Shown piece by piece: positions 1 through 7,196 of a stretch of DNA of 12,312 bases. This stretch comes from JALUUH01 sp964636675. Its GTDB lineage: Bacteria; Pseudomonadota; Gammaproteobacteria; S012-40. The stretch is taken from assembly GCA_964636675.1 (NCBI GenBank), contig CAZWUO010000103.1:1-12312 (forward strand), read 5' to 3'. The notes under the pieces were generated by a model. That model had not been told where the DNA came from and ran no database searches. It saw only the letters and a program-made list of their open reading frames with translations. A program made the translations under genes and the position numbers. Positions within the stretch are counted from its first letter, which is position 1. Every line of letters starts with the position of its first letter.

Positions 1-10
1 CAACGAAGTC

Positions 11-65
11 ATGGAAGGAATAGGGCGTGTAATAAGGCCTAAATCTATAACGCCATGGGTATATA
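11..65. repeat. Left copy of a 55-bp inverted end repeat
   Basis: These 55 bases reappear in reverse complement at 12258-12312 with three mismatches (52 of 55 identical). The shared core includes AATAAGGCCTAAATCTATAA. Similarity stops abruptly after ATATA on the inner side. The outer side of the left copy continues into unrelated-looking bases 1-10, but the right copy is cut by the window end, so the true outer boundary is unknown. No transposase lies beside it. It could be a dispersed intergenic repeat or the end of a larger unit. It contains a 25-codon open frame from ATG 11 to TGA 86-88, which I do not regard as a gene. Confidence 0.85.
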
Positions 66-186
66 CCAAGTTCCTGAGGGCACGGTGAATTTATTCTGTT
101 GAGTCTAGGTGATTAAAAATTTCTCTCCGATGCTGATTTTCAATTGAGCATGAGTTCCAGTTGCTACGTTGAGTGTTAGAACGCTG

Positions 187-1035
187 TTAACGTCTTGTTG
201 CAATCACTTCGAGATATTCTCCGTTAGTAATTGTAAGAACGCCATTTTTAAAAACGCTGGAGTTTTGGTATATCTCGATTAATTGTTCGGTTAAGTCGTT
301 TTCTCCGTCAGTGCCTATTTTGTCGAATGCTTTTTTGACGGGACCAAAATAGCTACGAAACAGGTTTACTAATTCAGTTGCCTGAAGTGGATATTCCCAT
401 TGTGGGTAGAGCTTGCGAGTTAAGTGAATGTCGGTGAAATTATTTTCCAATCTTGCTAATACCGTTTCCTCGTCGCCCCAGAGCACGGGAGGAATAAATC
501 CGGCATGTGGGGGAACATGGCTTGCCACACATTTAAAAATTTGTGCAGGCATACTCGTTTTTGTCCAGTTTGCCATGTGGAGTTGACCACCGTTGCGTAA
601 AACGCGCGCAAACTCACGTACTACCTTGTCAGGTTGTGGCGCGAACATCGCGCCGAACATACTAATGACATGGTCAAAGTAGTTGTCATCGCAAGGTAGC
701 TCTTCAGCATCTCCGATTTTAAACGTTGTGTTTAGTCCGATTTTTTTCGCTCTATTTTGTGCATGTTTTATCAGGTTCTCAGCGATATCTACGCCGGTAA
801 CTTGGATGCCTCGTTGTGCCGCAGGAATGGCGGTTTGGCCAGATCCACAACCGACATCCAGCAATTTTGTATTTGCTGAGATATTCCAGCCCTCGAGAAC
901 TTCGACGGCGCCTGGTTCCATATATTTAGCAAAATTGGCGTAATTGCCGTCCTCCCAGGTTGCTTTCATTTTTGCTTTGACATCATTAATATTGGGGAGG
1001 CCTGTTGGGGGTTGTTCTGTTATTAAATGGCTCAT
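187..1035 (-). CDS. Class I SAM-dependent methyltransferase (Methyltransf_11/25 type)
   Basis: This 282-residue protein is a cytoplasmic Rossmann-fold methyltransferase that transfers a methyl group from S-adenosylmethionine to an unidentified small-molecule acceptor. The SAM-binding glycine motif LLDVGCGSGQ lies at residues 58-67. The acidic residue after strand 2 is D83 in VTGVDIAENL, and motif II is GDAEELP at 108-114. The loop FDHVISMFGAMFAP and the LRNGGQL turn complete the usual core. The C-terminal 120 residues form a family-specific cap. The start ATG (1033-1035) has a good minus-strand GGAG (complement of 1044-1047) eight bases upstream. The gene is divergent from an HxlR-type regulator, a common arrangement in which the regulator controls its neighbour. 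The substrate cannot be named from sequence; a UbiE-like role is not supported by context. Confidence 0.9.
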   Translation of the reverse strand: MSHLITEQPPTGLPNINDVKAKMKATWEDGNYANFAKYMEPGAVEVLEGWNISANTKLLDVGCGSGQTAIPAAQRGIQVTGVDIAENLIKHAQNRAKKIGLNTTFKIGDAEELPCDDNYFDHVISMFGAMFAPQPDKVVREFARVLRNGGQLHMANWTKTSMPAQIFKCVASHVPPHAGFIPPVLWGDEETVLARLENNFTDIHLTRKLYPQWEYPLQATELVNLFRSYFGPVKKAFDKIGTDGENDLTEQLIEIYQNSSVFKNGVLTITNGEYLEVIATRR

Positions 1036-1352
1036 TTCATTTTCTCCGTTGGGGGATGAGGGGCTCGTTTTGCATTGCTATGATACTGACGTAGATCAGA
1101 TAGGCTCAGTTTCGGCAAAATCAGCGGACTGTTCTAGTACAACGTTTGTATCGTTCTAGATTGCTCTAGATTGGACCTTGCAATATCCGTGGAGGCTAAG
1201 CAATAGCCAATAAATGGAATTAATTTATGCAAAACAATATGATATCTAACTATTTATTATGTTGTATGTTATTTTTTGGGGCTATATTTGTAGCTAATAT
1301 AGTACAAAAAAAATACTAGTTTATTTTGCTCAATAAAGTAGACTTTGTGTTT
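1036..1352. promoter_or_regulatory. Divergent intergenic control region between methyltransferase and HxlR-type regulator
   Basis: This 317-base gap must hold the promoters of both divergent genes. Two exact copies of TCTAGATTG sit at 1155-1163 and 1165-1173, ten bases apart (one helical turn), and a related TTCTAG lies at 1132-1137. Closer to the regulator gene are two overlapping inverted repeats: CTATAT/ATATAG (1282-1287 and 1297-1302) and TAGTA/TACTA (1300-1304 and 1314-1318), each with a nine-base spacer. A weak promoter for the regulator may be TTGTAG (1288-1293), 18 bases, AATACT (1312-1317), which these repeats would overlap. The sequence patterns are direct observations; their role as operators is inference. 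Confidence 0.4.
1154..1173. repeat. Tandem TCTAGATTG pair with 10-bp period
   Basis: Two exact nine-base copies lie at 1155-1163 and 1165-1173 in the divergent control region, about 120 bases upstream of the methyltransferase start. The helical-turn spacing would suit adjacent binding of a regulator dimer. A third partial match, TTCTAG, lies at 1132-1137. Confidence 0.6.
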
Positions 1353-2034
1353 ATGAAAGGATATGGACAATTTTGCCCCATCGCAAAAGCTTCTGAAGTA
1401 CTCGGTGAACGCTGGACTCACTTAGTGATTCGTGAACTTTTGGTCGGCAGCGACACATTTAACGATTTGCGTAAAGGGGTTCCCCTAATGTCCCCCTCGT
1501 TGCTTTCTTCGCGACTTAAATCTTTAGAAAGAGCGGGGATTGTAATCCGGAATGAGAATGGCGGCAGTATAAAGGTATAAGCTCAGTGAGGCGGGTCTCG
1601 AACTAAAGCCCATCATTATGCAGCTCGGTGTATGGGGGCATCGTTGGGTACGCACTGATTATGCAGCAGATGAGCTAGATCCTTCGCTATTGATGTGGGA
1701 CATCCATCGACGAATCGATGCCAAGTTTTTCGCAAGAAATGATCGAACCGTTTTAACCTTTGAGTTTACAGATTATTTTAATAAAATGCGCTTTTGGTGG
1801 TTGGTCATCAAAGACGGGGATGTCGATGTTTGTTTGAAAGATCCCGGTTACAATGTAGATCTCATACTTTCTACTGACTTAAAAACGATGAGCAAAATAT
1901 GGATGGGTGACGCAAGCTTGATGAAGGCAATGCGCGATAAGACTTTTACGGTGCAAGGTTCTACCGAGCTAAGAAAATCGATTAATATTTGGTTAGGTGC
2001 TAGCATTTTTGCAGATGTGAAAGTTGCAAGATGA
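1353..2034 (+). pseudogene. HxlR-family winged-helix regulator with SCP2-like C-terminal domain, broken by a +1 frameshift
   Basis: The N-terminal part (from ATG 1353) reads MKGYGQFCPIAKASEVLGERW and continues through a typical HxlR winged helix with its conserved Cys8, the recognition-helix segment PLMSPSLLSSRLKSLERAG and the wing. It then hits TAA at 1578-1580 after IKV. Dropping one G near 1574-1575 restores the frame: IK is then followed by YKLSEAGLELKPIIMQLGVW, the expected end of an HxlR domain. The frame then stays open to TGA 2032-2034. The restored protein is about 226 residues. Its C-terminal half (FEFTDYFNKMRFWWLVIKDG and WMGDASLMKAMRDKTFTVQG) resembles the SCP2 sterol-carrier fold found in a subgroup of HxlR regulators. 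A TTG at 1326 could add nine residues but is less typical of the family. No clear ribosome binding site precedes either start. The gene is recently broken, or the extra base is a sequencing error. The second half has an ATG at 1618 but no ribosome binding site. Confidence 0.85.
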
Positions 2035-2101
2035 AAATTGATATGTGGCGATTCCGTCTAAAAAAATAGAGATAACAGAAGGTAGATGCGCTACGTTTAT
2101 C

Positions 2102-2173
2102 GCCCCTACTTTTTTTCGATCAAGCAGGGATAGCCCATAACCTTAGCTAACCTCCATCTTCGGGGGTAGGGGC
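2102..2173. repeat. Long-range perfect inverted repeat (8-bp arms, 56-base gap)
   Basis: GCCCCTAC at 2102-2109 is mirrored by GTAGGGGC at 2166-2173. The left arm is followed directly by seven T residues, inside the loop, so the structure does not look like a standard intrinsic terminator on the plus strand. The region lies 67-139 bases after the broken regulator. Confidence 0.5.
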
Positions 2174-2351
2174 TTTAGTCGGTCTTTCCAGAACAAAACC
2201 ATGATCCTAGATTCCGCAGTTGACCACGATGAGGTATCGTTAAGTGGCCGAATAAAAAACGAATGAGGTGGTTTGTCGAATTCACTCAGAGGATGAGCGC
2301 GCTACGCCATGAATAGCACCGAATATCCGAGTCTACCAAGAGAGACATCAG

Positions 2352-2410
2352 CGGCTAAAACCTCGACTTCCTAAAACAGATATTACCGGCTAAAGTGTCG
2401 ATTTTCTAAA
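2352..2410. repeat. Imperfect 24-bp direct repeat, 35-bp period
   Basis: Bases 2352-2375 and 2387-2410 both begin CGGCTAAA, share TCGA in the middle and end CTAAA, with 19 of 24 positions identical. Spaced direct repeats of this kind occur at ends of some transposons and as protein-binding arrays, but there is no associated transposase here. Confidence 0.5.
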
Positions 2411-2522
2411 TTCTCTGAAATCGAAATTTTTATTGTACCTGACTTGATCCTGTATTAGAACTACTGGTAAGTTGTAGGCATATACCTATTAGCTTAGGGG
2501 TACTCATAACAAGGAGAGAAAA

Positions 2523-3875
2523 ATGCCGGTGGAAACGATTTACGCATCAGGAAAAGTATCGGTGGCTTTGTTAAATCTGCGAAACAAACCCGACGGAGTG
2601 GTTACCAAGGTATTACCGCAATTTACCCGTGTTGATATTTTGGGTCGTACGGGTGACTGGTTTCAAGTCTTAGTCGAGGGCAAGCCTGGTTATGTGGCGG
2701 CAAAATATATCAAGGTTAAAGATAATCAAATAATCCCGGAGCAGAAAAAAAAGCGCGGAAAAGTAATGGCTGCGATGCTCAATTTTCGCGTATCCCCAAG
2801 GGGTGAAATTATGCAAGCGCTTGCAAAAAATACGCTTGTTAACATACTTGCAGAAGTAGATGACTGGTTAAAAATTGAAGTCAATGAATTAACCGGCTAT
2901 GTGAGTAAAAAATATATCCAAGTGACCGTAGATGAAACCCCAGTCGTAGATAACGACACCACTGAAAAATCTGCAACAGATATATTGGAAGAAAATTTTT
3001 ACTATCAAGAAAAAGTCGCGATTTCTCCTGATGGAATGAAATTCGGTACAAAGTTTCGCAAAGGTATTTTTCATTATGGTGAAACGAGCATAAAAGAATA
3101 TGTGGAAAATAATGTTTCGCGTTTCCCAGCGAAATTAAATTCAAGTTTAAACGTGATGATGTCGGCGTCCGAGAATGAAGGGAAGTACGAGGCGATTAAT
3201 ACCTGGGACAATTCTTTTCTATCGTTTGGTATATTTCAATGGACTTGTGGCGTAGCCTCTGCAGCAGGGGAATTACCTGCATTGCTTGCGTGCTTAGAAA
3301 AGTCCTATCCCCAAACATTCGATAAATTTTTTGGTCAATACGGTTTATCTTGCGTCAAGATTAATGCACGCAAAGGCAGTGCTCCACGGGGTTACTTCAA
3401 GCTTAATGGCGTATTGTTAAATGCTAAGGATAAGAAAAATATATTGCGAACTCTACTGTGGGCTTATCGTTTTTGGTCTGCGGGTTTTGATAATAATATG
3501 CGAGAAATCGAAACCTTGCATGCTATTAATCGTATTGGTGTTTTTTATCGGCAAGCTAATCGAATGATTGGTGATTTTTATATTGCGGATTATATTAGTT
3601 CGGAATACGGCGTGGCATTATTATTAGACCAACACGTCAATCGACCAGGACACGTGCCAAAAATACTCGCCCAGGCTGTTGATGCACTGAGTAACCAGTT
3701 GTCCATTGATGATCCACAATCTTGGGGTGATGCTGAAGAAGCTTGGTTAATCACTCAATATTTAGTGCTGCGTAATAATACCAGTATGACGCATTCACAA
3801 AAACGTGCCGAAACTATCCAGTCTAAAGTAGCGCAAGGGTTAATATCGGCGCAACGCGGGACGTTTAAGTTTTAG
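2523..3875 (+). CDS. SH3b-domain protein with a lysozyme-like C-terminal domain (putative cell-wall hydrolase)
   Basis: This 450-residue protein begins with two bacterial SH3b repeats, at residues 10-66 (LLNLRNKPDG, GDWFQV, GYVAAKYIKV) and 79-134 (MLNFRVSPRG, DDWLKIEV, GYVSKKYIQV). A linker of about 20 residues follows, then a C-terminal domain of about 290 residues. That domain carries SASENEGKYEAINTWD (214-229) followed by SFGIFQW (234-240). A Glu (E217 or E219), a downstream Asp (D229) and a GxxQ turn resemble the active-site layout of lysozyme/chitosanase-fold glycosidases, so cutting of peptidoglycan or a related glycan is plausible but inferred. No signal peptide or membrane segment is visible. 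The protein may act in the cytoplasm or leave by a non-Sec route. The start ATG has a strong AAGGAG (2511-2516) six bases upstream. The DUF454 gene follows 40 bases later. Confidence 0.75.
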   Translation: MPVETIYASGKVSVALLNLRNKPDGVVTKVLPQFTRVDILGRTGDWFQVLVEGKPGYVAAKYIKVKDNQIIPEQKKKRGKVMAAMLNFRVSPRGEIMQALAKNTLVNILAEVDDWLKIEVNELTGYVSKKYIQVTVDETPVVDNDTTEKSATDILEENFYYQEKVAISPDGMKFGTKFRKGIFHYGETSIKEYVENNVSRFPAKLNSSLNVMMSASENEGKYEAINTWDNSFLSFGIFQWTCGVASAAGELPALLACLEKSYPQTFDKFFGQYGLSCVKINARKGSAPRGYFKLNGVLLNAKDKKNILRTLLWAYRFWSAGFDNNMREIETLHAINRIGVFYRQANRMIGDFYIADYISSEYGVALLLDQHVNRPGHVPKILAQAVDALSNQLSIDDPQSWGDAEEAWLITQYLVLRNNTSMTHSQKRAETIQSKVAQGLISAQRGTFKF

Positions 3876-3915
3876 TATTACAAACCTAGGATTATAAAAC
3901 TTCATGATGATGTAG

Positions 3916-4299
3916 ATGATATCTATGCGCCCACTTTATTTTGCTTTGGCTTGTCTGTTTTTTGTTGCTGGATTGATTGGTGTCATTTTGCCAATTATTC
4001 CAACGACTCCGTTTATGCTTTTGGCTTTATGGGGTTTTTCACGTAGCTCGCCGCGTTTTCATCATTGGTTATATACGCATAAAATTTTAGGGCCACCGTT
4101 ACAGTTGTGGAATGAGTATCGAGTTATTCCTCCTATCGCGAAATATTTTTCGGTATTTTTCATGGCGGTTAGTTTAGTCTATTTGTATGTCTTTGTAGGC
4201 ATTCCCGTTTGGATAATTTTTGTTGTTTCCATCATTATGGCAACTGCGTGCTGGTTTATTTTGACGCGGCCCTCAGCGCCTCCCAGTGATAGCAAATGA
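3916..4299 (+). CDS. DUF454 (YbaN-like) inner-membrane protein
   Basis: This small integral membrane protein has up to 127 residues and three to four hydrophobic segments: about 8-28 (YFALACLFFVAGLIGVILPI), the short stretch around MLLALWGF, and two C-terminal helices (FSVFFMAVSLVYLYVFVG and WIIFVVSIIMATACWFIL). The motif LPIIPTTPFMLLALWGFSRSS followed by a short HHWLYTHKILGPPL loop is the signature of the DUF454 family, whose length it matches. The molecular function is unknown. ATG 3916 or ATG 3925 (MRPLYFAL) could be the start, and neither has a clear ribosome binding site. It may be co-transcribed with the SH3-domain gene just upstream. Confidence 0.88.
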   Translation: MISMRPLYFALACLFFVAGLIGVILPIIPTTPFMLLALWGFSRSSPRFHHWLYTHKILGPPLQLWNEYRVIPPIAKYFSVFFMAVSLVYLYVFVGIPVWIIFVVSIIMATACWFILTRPSAPPSDSK

Positions 4300-4427
4300 G
4301 TTTAGGATGATTCTAGGATAATAGTATCGGTATTGCTAATGCATGATATTTTTATTGTTACACAGGGTCGTTTTTTGGTCTATGCTTCGTTAAACCTAGA
4401 GAGCTTCTGATTAAGAGCGCACCCAGC

Positions 4428-4514
4428 ATGTCAGTTCAACAGCAGATTCTAGGTTTAAAACGCCGATTGTTGGTACCGGAGCAAAACGCGTTCTGGGGAA
4501 AAATCTCCAAGTAA
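4428..4514 (+). CDS. Possible 28-residue leader peptide ahead of the molybdenum hydroxylase operon
   Basis: An ATG at 4428 opens a 28-codon frame (MSVQQQILGLKRRLLVPEQN and on to GKISK) ending at TAA 4512-4514, 14 bases before the small-subunit start. It has no convincing ribosome binding site, and I do not recognise the sequence. It could be chance, a leader peptide, or the tail of a lost gene. Nothing else gene-like lies in 4300-4528, apart from two TAGGAT repeats at about 4303-4319. Confidence 0.15.
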   Translation: MSVQQQILGLKRRLLVPEQNAFWGKISK

Positions 4515-4528
4515 TACAGGAGAAAAAA

Positions 4529-5026
4529 ATGATTTCTTTTGTGCTGAATGAGCAAAGCAAAACCCTGGATGTAGATCCAAATATGCCGCTGTTGTGGGTA
4601 TTAAGAGATATTTTACAGCTAACGGGCACTAAATTTGGCTGCGGTAAAGGCTTGTGTGGCGCGTGTACTGTGCATATCGATAATACGACCGCTTTTTCGT
4701 GTGTGACGCCGCTGAAAGAGGTTGCAGGGAAACAGATAACCACAATCGAAGGATTGGCTAACGGCACGAAATTACACCCTGTGCAACAGGCGTGGATGGA
4801 CGAAAACGTGAGTCAGTGTGGTTATTGTCAATCGGGACAAATTATGTCCGCTGTTGCTTTATTGCGTGATATACCGCAGCCCGATGAGCAACAAATCAAT
4901 GCCGCGATGGCCAAGAATCTGTGTCGTTGCGGCAGTTATCAGCGGATTAAAAAAGCCATCCAAAATGCATCCAAACAAACCCCCTCCGGTAAAAAATTAC
5001 GCGGGGATAAATCCGATGAAGCGTAG
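4529..5026 (+). CDS. [2Fe-2S] small subunit of a molybdenum hydroxylase (isoquinoline 1-oxidoreductase alpha/IorA-like)
   Basis: This 165-residue electron-transfer subunit carries two [2Fe-2S] clusters and takes electrons from the molybdenum centre of its partner. The plant-ferredoxin-type cluster is bound by C38, C43, C46 and C58 (GCGKGLCGACTVHID). The second, all-helical cluster domain is bound by C97, C100, C132 and C134 (SQCGYCQSGQ and NLCRCGSY). All eight ligands are present and the length fits the family. There is no signal peptide, so export would be by piggyback on the large subunit. AGGAG at 4518-4522, six bases before the ATG, supports this start. The last 11 bases overlap the large-subunit gene, pointing to translational coupling. 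Confidence 0.93.
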   Translation: MISFVLNEQSKTLDVDPNMPLLWVLRDILQLTGTKFGCGKGLCGACTVHIDNTTAFSCVTPLKEVAGKQITTIEGLANGTKLHPVQQAWMDENVSQCGYCQSGQIMSAVALLRDIPQPDEQQINAAMAKNLCRCGSYQRIKKAIQNASKQTPSGKKLRGDKSDEA

Positions 5027-7190
5027 AAGTTTTCTCAAGCTCGGGGTAGGTAGTGGCGGATGTTTGGTATTGGGTGTGTCACTATCCCAGCGTTTATTGG
5101 CAGAAAATAAGCAGCGCGTTCTTGAGCCAAATGCTTGGATACGCATATACCCTGACAATAGTATTCGTTTAGTGGTCGATCGGGTGGAAATGGGGCAGGG
5201 TGTAATGACTGCATTACCGACCTTGATTGCCGAAGAGCTAGACGTAGACCCCAGCAGTGTGAAACTTGAATTTGCAGGTGTTGATAAGGCCTATATCAAT
5301 CCGACTAACCGCAGCCAAGTGACGGGCCGAAGTTCAAGTATACGTGAAGCGTGGCTGCCACTCAGGGAAGCGGGCGCGGCAGCGAGAATGATATTAATTG
5401 AAGCGGCGGCAAAAACCTGGAAGGTCGATGCAACGGAGTGTATCGCGGTAGATGGTTATATAAGACACAAATCCGGCAAGCAACAAACCTATGGGGATTT
5501 TGTCCAAGCGGCCTCCGGCATTCCCATGCCAAAAAAACTTCAGCTTAAGTCGCACAAAGACTTTAAATGGATAGGTCGCTCACTACCCCGTCTCGATGCC
5601 TTGGCCAAAGCGACAGGAAGTGCAAAATACGGCATGGATGTGATCTTGCCCGACATGCTTATCGCGGTAGTCATACGCTGTCCGGTGCGCTTTGGACGCC
5701 TCAAAACCTATGCAATAAAAAAAACCATGGAAGAGCTGCGCTTAAGTCAAATTATGGTGATCCCCCAGGGTTTAGCTTTGCTCGCAAGCAACTATTGGCA
5801 TGCGCGGCAAGCCGCAAAATATATCGATATTGATTGGGATGAAGGAAGTTTTGCTAACGCGAATACGGAAAACTTTAAACATCAGCAACGCAAGCACCTA
5901 CGAAAAAATGGTGCTACGGTCTCAGCCAAAGGGGATACGCAATTAATCATTAATTTTGGCAAGAAGACCCTAGAAGCTTATTACGAACTGCCTTATCTTG
6001 CACATGCCACCATGGAACCCATGAACTGTACCGTCATCGTCAATAAGAAGACGTGTGAAATATGGGTGCCTACTCAAGCACCGCAGCATTCGCAGTTTGT
6101 GGCACATAAAATTACCGGCTTGGATAAAAAAAATATCAGCGTTCATACCACTTTTTTAGGCGGTGGTTTTGGTCGTCGTGGAGAAACAGATTTTGTTGCG
6201 GAAGCCGTAGAAATTGCGCAACAAATGCCGGGGACGCCGATAAAGCTCGTGTGGTCGCGTGAGGACGATATGCAAAACGATTATTATCGGCCAGCGAGTT
6301 CACATCGTTTACGTGCTGCGATGAAGGAAAATGGACTTCCTCTGGCGTGGTATCATCATATCGTTGGGCCAGGTATTTTAGTGCAAAATATGCCACGGCT
6401 AATGGCGCCAAAGCTCGGTTGGTTACCTGATTTTTTAGAAGATGTCACTGAAGATTTTACGCGTTACGCGATGAAAAACTGGACGAACGATCCTACCTCC
6501 ACCGAAGGCGCCTCACCGTTGCAATATGCTATTGAAAACACTCGAATTGAATATACGCATCATGATCCTGGTTTACCGGTTGGCTTTTGGCGCTCCGTAG
6601 GCAGCTCGTATAACGCCTTTGTCGTGGAGAGTTTTATGGATGAAATAGCACACGCGGGTGGCCGCGATACGTATGAACTCAGAAAGCATTTACTAAAAAA
6701 CCATGCAAGGGCGCGCGCGGTATTAGATAAGGTTGCTGAATTGGCCAATTGGGGACAAGGAAAAACCACCTACCATCTCGGTATCGCCCAGCATTATTCG
6801 ATGCAGACCTATGTCGCACAAGTCGCACAAGTTTCGGTGCAAGGACAAAAAATCAAAGTCCATAAAGTATTTTGTGTTGTCGATTGTGGTTATACCATTA
6901 ATCCAGATATCGTTGTTTCCCAAATGGAAAGCAGTATCGTATTTGGTCTTAGTGCTGCACTTTATGGTGCAATTACGCTGCACAATGGCAAAGTGCAAGA
7001 AACTAATTTTGCGGACTATCCCTTATTACGTATGGATGCCATGCCCGAGATTGAAGTCTTTATTATGCCGAGCACGCATGCCCCGACGGGCGTCGGAGAA
7101 CCCGGAACACCACCGATAGCACCTGCGGTGGCGAATGCGGTATTTGCGGCGACCGGTAGGCGTTTACGGAGCTTACCGCTTAGGTTGTAG
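5016..7190 (+). CDS. Molybdopterin-binding large subunit of a molybdenum hydroxylase, Tat-exported (IorB-like, xanthine dehydrogenase family)
   Basis: I take ATG 5016 as the start, giving 724 residues; the open frame runs further upstream but only in the shadow of the small subunit. The N terminus KRRSFLK followed by GVGSGGCLVLGVSL is a twin-arginine signal. The first cofactor segment contains VEMGQGV (MGQG at 59-62). The a/b-hammerhead domain starts near 188 (RSLPRLDALAKATGSAKYG). Cofactor contacts include GGGFGRR (382-388). A family signature GFWRSVGSSYNAFVVESF follows. The catalytic base is E695 in GVGEPGTPPIAPAVANA. The enzyme would hydroxylate an aldehyde or N-heterocycle using water-derived oxygen at a Mo-cytosine-dinucleotide centre, probably facing the periplasm. 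The substrate cannot be named; isoquinoline is only the name of the subfamily prototype. The gene leads directly into xdhC (6 bases between). Confidence 0.93.
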   Translation: MKRRSFLKLGVGSGGCLVLGVSLSQRLLAENKQRVLEPNAWIRIYPDNSIRLVVDRVEMGQGVMTALPTLIAEELDVDPSSVKLEFAGVDKAYINPTNRSQVTGRSSSIREAWLPLREAGAAARMILIEAAAKTWKVDATECIAVDGYIRHKSGKQQTYGDFVQAASGIPMPKKLQLKSHKDFKWIGRSLPRLDALAKATGSAKYGMDVILPDMLIAVVIRCPVRFGRLKTYAIKKTMEELRLSQIMVIPQGLALLASNYWHARQAAKYIDIDWDEGSFANANTENFKHQQRKHLRKNGATVSAKGDTQLIINFGKKTLEAYYELPYLAHATMEPMNCTVIVNKKTCEIWVPTQAPQHSQFVAHKITGLDKKNISVHTTFLGGGFGRRGETDFVAEAVEIAQQMPGTPIKLVWSREDDMQNDYYRPASSHRLRAAMKENGLPLAWYHHIVGPGILVQNMPRLMAPKLGWLPDFLEDVTEDFTRYAMKNWTNDPTSTEGASPLQYAIENTRIEYTHHDPGLPVGFWRSVGSSYNAFVVESFMDEIAHAGGRDTYELRKHLLKNHARARAVLDKVAELANWGQGKTTYHLGIAQHYSMQTYVAQVAQVSVQGQKIKVHKVFCVVDCGYTINPDIVVSQMESSIVFGLSAALYGAITLHNGKVQETNFADYPLLRMDAMPEIEVFIMPSTHAPTGVGEPGTPPIAPAVANAVFAATGRRLRSLPLRL

Positions 7191-7196
7191 TATCAG

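Larger units (their letters stand above)
2035..2522. other. 488-base gene-free stretch with repeats
   Basis: No convincing gene is present. It holds an 8-bp perfect inverted repeat, GCCCCTAC (2102-2109) and GTAGGGGC (2166-2173), 56 bases apart. It also has an 8-bp palindrome TTAGCTAA (2143-2150), an imperfect 24-bp direct repeat (2352-2375 and 2387-2410), and a weak stem CGATTT/AAATCG (2399-2404 and 2418-2423) followed by an A+T-rich run. A minus-strand open frame of 54 codons (2143 to about 2306) has no start near its beginning. The promoter of the downstream SH3-domain gene must lie at the right end, but I see no strong -35/-10 pair. The stretch may be the remains of a decayed gene or mobile element. 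Confidence 0.5.

Noticed and set aside
11..88. 25-codon open frame inside the left repeat (and a 41-codon one from the right copy)
   Set aside because: All three differences between copies fall in first codon positions and change the residue, so there is no sign of protein-level selection; frames also diverge after the repeat.
2143..2306. Minus-strand open frame of 54 codons (contains EFDKPPHSFFIRPLND)
   Set aside because: No start codon near its beginning, no ribosome binding site and no family I recognise; it may be a remnant, but this cannot be supported.
4300..4528. Possible molybdenum-cofactor riboswitch before the hydroxylase operon
   Set aside because: I could not recognise the conserved Moco RNA core or a convincing set of stems; a covariance-model search would decide.
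4818..5015. Upstream extension of the large-subunit frame
   Set aside because: It overlaps the well-supported small subunit in another frame, looks unlike the family, and ATG 5016 gives a proper twin-arginine signal.
6136..7119. Several long open frames antisense or out of frame within the large-subunit gene
   Set aside because: They lie wholly in the shadow of a conserved gene and have low-complexity, family-less products.
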